Positions 61,714 to 64,000 of a DNA stretch of 64,000 nt are shown in pieces (the first letter of the stretch is position 1; every line of letters begins with the position of its first letter). The DNA comes from Trichodesmium sp050015995 (GTDB lineage Bacteria; Cyanobacteriota; Cyanobacteriia; Cyanobacteriales; Microcoleaceae), in assembly GCF_050015995.1 (NCBI RefSeq), contig NZ_JBNHEP010000080.1, positions 1 through 64,000 on the forward strand, written 5' to 3'. The position numbers and the translations under genes were made by a program. A model generated the notes under the pieces. The model worked only from the letters and a program-made list of their open reading frames with translations. It ran no database searches and was not told the origin of the DNA.

Positions 61714-62280
61714 TTAATTAGCAATTCCAGCTTTTTTAAACACTTGTTCAGCAGTTAACTCTAATCCTGCAAATAAAGAATCTATCAGTAGAGTATCTCC
61801 CATATAAGTTTGTGGCGGTGCATCTGGATAAAAAACTGTAATACTTCTAGCTTTACTATCAATAACCCACACTCTTAATACACCCGCATCTAAATAATCT
61901 TTAGCTTTAGCATTAAGTTGACCATAAGTTTGACCGGGAGAAATAATTTCTATTACTAAATCTGGCGGTACGGAACAAGCAACATCTTCTTCCCAATCTT
62001 CAGGAAAACGTTCGGCAGCAAGATATAATAATTCTGGAACAGGCATCCAATCTTTTCCTTTTCTGATTAATTTAACTGCCAATTCTGGATATACTTCTCC
62101 CTTTTCTTGACACCATTCATCAATTAAATAAAGTAAAGCACGAGTCAGTTTAGAATGAAATTTTTTGGGCGACATTTTTGCTACTGCTATTCCATTAATA
62201 AATTCATAAATAATATCTCCCTCTCCTGGTGGAAGTTCGAGAAATTCTTGTAATGTGAGTTGATTTTTTACCTGTACCAT
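61714..62280 (-). CDS. Uma2-family putative endonuclease
   Basis: At 188 aa it is the usual Uma2 length. LTLQEFLELPPGEGDIIYEF opens the fold, and VPELLYL, VPPDLVIEIISPGQT and LDAGVLRVWVID carry the core acidic residues of the PD-(D/E)XK site. AGAGGT stands before the ATG. It lies upstream of the Rpn gene in the same direction, separated by the duplicated gene start. Confidence 0.93.
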   Translation of the reverse strand: MVQVKNQLTLQEFLELPPGEGDIIYEFINGIAVAKMSPKKFHSKLTRALLYLIDEWCQEKGEVYPELAVKLIRKGKDWMPVPELLYLAAERFPEDWEEDVACSVPPDLVIEIISPGQTYGQLNAKAKDYLDAGVLRVWVIDSKARSITVFYPDAPPQTYMGDTLLIDSLFAGLELTAEQVFKKAGIAN

Positions 62281-62807
62281 TTTTACCTCTAATACGAAAT
62301 TTAAGAAAGCTCGTTACAGTATTTTTTATCCCAATTAATAATTAACAATTATAGCAATTTTTATCAGTCGTGAGGTACAAAAATATAGTAGGTGTAGGGT
62401 GCGTTAGACAGTCATAATTTAAGATGTGAAAAGGATTTAATAATCTAATGATAAATAATTTTTTGTTTGTAGTTGGGCTTTAGCCCATTAGACATCTCTA
62501 GAAAAGAGAGCATAGGCAATAGGAGAAAATAACTAATAACTTCTGTACGATAATTGATTTTATTTTTTATTGTTGGAGATGTCTATTAAATATCCATACT
62601 TAGGGCTAAAGCCCAACTACTAGCTCTAATTATAACTATTTAACCGGACATGATATAATGCACGATTTTAGTTGTTTAGTGTTGGGTTTCGGAGTTCCTC
62701 AACCCAACCTACCCTTGGCTTCCCTCTAAATATGAATAACTTTTTCCAGAGATATCGACATTAAATATAGAGACGCTCAAACCCTAATATTCTATGAAAC
62801 TAAAATT
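62281..62807. repeat. Intergenic MITE upstream of the sigma-like gene
   Basis: From about 62440 to 62655 lies a long TATCATGTCCGG-family element with a degraded left end and CCGGACATGATA at the right, followed by TAA. At about 62675-62712 is half of a TAGGTTGGGTT-type element (GTTGGGTTTCGG, AACCCAACCTACC). Confidence 0.6.
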
Positions 62808-63701
62808 ATGGACAAAGATGCAAAAGTCAAACAACTTTTAACCGAAATCAAAAACCAAAGGGGAGACCAAAGAAACCAAACTATTAACAATTTACTAAAT
62901 ATTACTCCCAGGTTGCCAGGAATTCGTAAAGACAAACATTCAGATTATTTACAGGCAGTTAATAACACTTTATTCTCTGTCAAACAAAATATTGATAGGT
63001 TTCTCCAGGAATACAAAAAAAGATGGAGAATTGATATTAGTCAAAATTCACCCCTATTGGTGCGACAGCGTTATGTAATGTGGATAAATGGATATTTAAA
63101 GTATGACATTTTTGACTTATACAGCAAAACAAATCAAGAAATTAGTCTCAATACTCTAGTGGGTGGAGAGCAAAAAGAAGATTGGATAGACTTATTAGCT
63201 AATGAAGGATTTAATCTTTCTACATCAGATGGTTTTGAAACTTATATTACCCATCTACAAAATCATAAAACTCAAAGAAAAGGTTTAATTGTAGAACTTT
63301 ATATTGAGAACGATCCAGAAGGAAAATTACAGGAAATTCATCCCAAAGGATATCCAGAATGTAACGCTCAAACAATCATGCAGTATTTTTATTTGAGCAA
63401 TCCAGGTGACAAAATAACAGTAAAAGAAGACTGGATTATTGTTGATAAGCCAAAGGCAAAATACATTAGAAAAAGCAAAAAAATCATCAATCTCTCTGAA
63501 CCAGAGAAGAAAAAGAATTGGACAATTTTTGCTAAAGAGCATGACATAAAATATCAAACCATCAAATCCTGTTGGAACAGACATAGAGAGAGTTTATTTG
63601 AGGAAATCAATCAGGATATTGAGCAGAATTTCGACAAGTATATCAAACTATTTGCACAACAAATAAAAGAAATATTAGGAGAAAATGACAATGATGAATA
63701 G
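62808..63701 (+). CDS. Atypical sigma-70-like protein paired with DUF1822
   Basis: The 297-aa protein resembles a cyanobacterial group of sigma-like factors: LPGIRKDKHSDYLQAVNNTL near residues 36-55, VMWINGYLKYDIFDLY at about 90-105 (region-2-like) and a C-terminal helix-turn-helix with AKEHDIKYQTIKSCW at about 243-257. Members regularly sit upstream of a DUF1822 gene, and this one does: its last codons overlap the next start. Divergence from standard sigma factors is large, so promoter recognition is not proven. The pair probably works as a regulatory unit. Confidence 0.7.
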   Translation: MDKDAKVKQLLTEIKNQRGDQRNQTINNLLNITPRLPGIRKDKHSDYLQAVNNTLFSVKQNIDRFLQEYKKRWRIDISQNSPLLVRQRYVMWINGYLKYDIFDLYSKTNQEISLNTLVGGEQKEDWIDLLANEGFNLSTSDGFETYITHLQNHKTQRKGLIVELYIENDPEGKLQEIHPKGYPECNAQTIMQYFYLSNPGDKITVKEDWIIVDKPKAKYIRKSKKIINLSEPEKKKNWTIFAKEHDIKYQTIKSCWNRHRESLFEEINQDIEQNFDKYIKLFAQQIKEILGENDNDE

Positions 63702-64000
63702 AACAGAATTACAACCAGTTTTTGTAACTTTAGATGCTGAAACACATCAACAAGCTGCCAGTATAGCAGCCGAACAATCTAACCCAGAAATTGGTAAACA
63801 AACTTATTTGAATATTCTGGCGGTTAAGGCTGTTAATAATTTATTGAAATGGTTAGATTTTTCTACAGATTTACAACAGGTTAAAAGTTTAAATCCAATT
63901 CTGAGCGGAGTTTTGAATGCCACAGACTTAGTAGTAGAAAACAAGAGATTATTTTGCATTCCAATTTTGCCTGAAAAAACAGAATTTTCTGTACCTCCCG
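63691..64000 (+). CDS. DUF1822-family protein, 3'-partial
   Basis: The ATG at 63691 lies nine bases after AGGAG and overlaps the end of the sigma-like gene by 11 bp; ATGs at 63685 and 63694 are alternatives. The visible 103 residues start MMNRTELQPVFVTLDAETHQ and continue with ANxPEIGKQTYLNILAVKAVN-like helices and a Trp (KWLDFSTDL), as in DUF1822 proteins. The gene runs off the window. The function is unknown; the family is restricted mainly to cyanobacteria. Confidence 0.8.
   Translation, partial: MMNRTELQPVFVTLDAETHQQAASIAAEQSNPEIGKQTYLNILAVKAVNNLLKWLDFSTDLQQVKSLNPILSGVLNATDLVVENKRLFCIPILPEKTEFSVPP

Overview
The window reads as a filamentous, repeat-rich cyanobacterium, probably of the Oscillatoriales type. 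The signs are frequent GCGATCGC (HIP1) octamers, an AT-rich genome with long intergenic regions full of palindromic repeats, and cyanobacterial families: a PEP-CTERM protein, DUF1517, DUF1822 with an atypical sigma-70-like partner, Uma2 and Rpn nucleases, CHAT and caspase-like proteases, and NTPase-WD40 proteins. No rRNA, tRNA or CRISPR array was seen.

Layout. 1-0.84 kb: a frameshifted membrane protein built of GAVx tetrapeptides. 2.3-3.6 kb: a type II NADH dehydrogenase with its terminator, then an IS200-type TnpA remnant. 4.3-25 kb: five RTX (calcium-binding nonapeptide repeat) genes, here called A to E. They are preceded by near-identical leaders of about 360 bp, each with a long hairpin whose arms carry AAAACTGAAC, and three are followed by a conserved terminator hairpin. 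A hybrid histidine kinase, an orphan sugar-binding lipoprotein and a tandem-receiver regulator sit on the minus strand between A and B. 25.5-27.8 kb: purL. 28.5-37.3 kb: small membrane or exported proteins and several broken genes. 38.2-41.5 kb: a CHAT-TM-PstS-like fusion and the 3' relic of a second copy. 41.8-45.5 kb: a glycosyltransferase, an MscS channel and a YjbQ protein. 46.2-49.4 kb: a NarL-type two-component pair divergent from a Spy-like periplasmic protein. 49.6-51.8 kb: a PQQ-type sugar dehydrogenase and a CADD-like protein. 52.5-58.3 kb: a caspase-NTPase-WD40 gene crossed by a 100-N gap inside an in-frame repeat. 58.7-62.3 kb: a small RHH-like protein, two Uma2 and one Rpn nuclease. 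62.8 kb to the end: a sigma-like gene overlapping a DUF1822 gene that runs off the window.

The most distinctive system is the RTX array. The five genes have different N-termini but share their upstream regulatory module, which suggests coordinated expression of a family of exported Ca-binding proteins. No type I secretion gene is present here.

The second theme is mobile non-coding DNA. At least four families of small terminal-inverted-repeat elements are recognisable, with target duplications of TTA/TAA, TA or 5 bp. For several the window also holds the matching empty site or a nested insertion. Gene fragments, duplicated gene starts and mosaic genes show that the region has been heavily rearranged.
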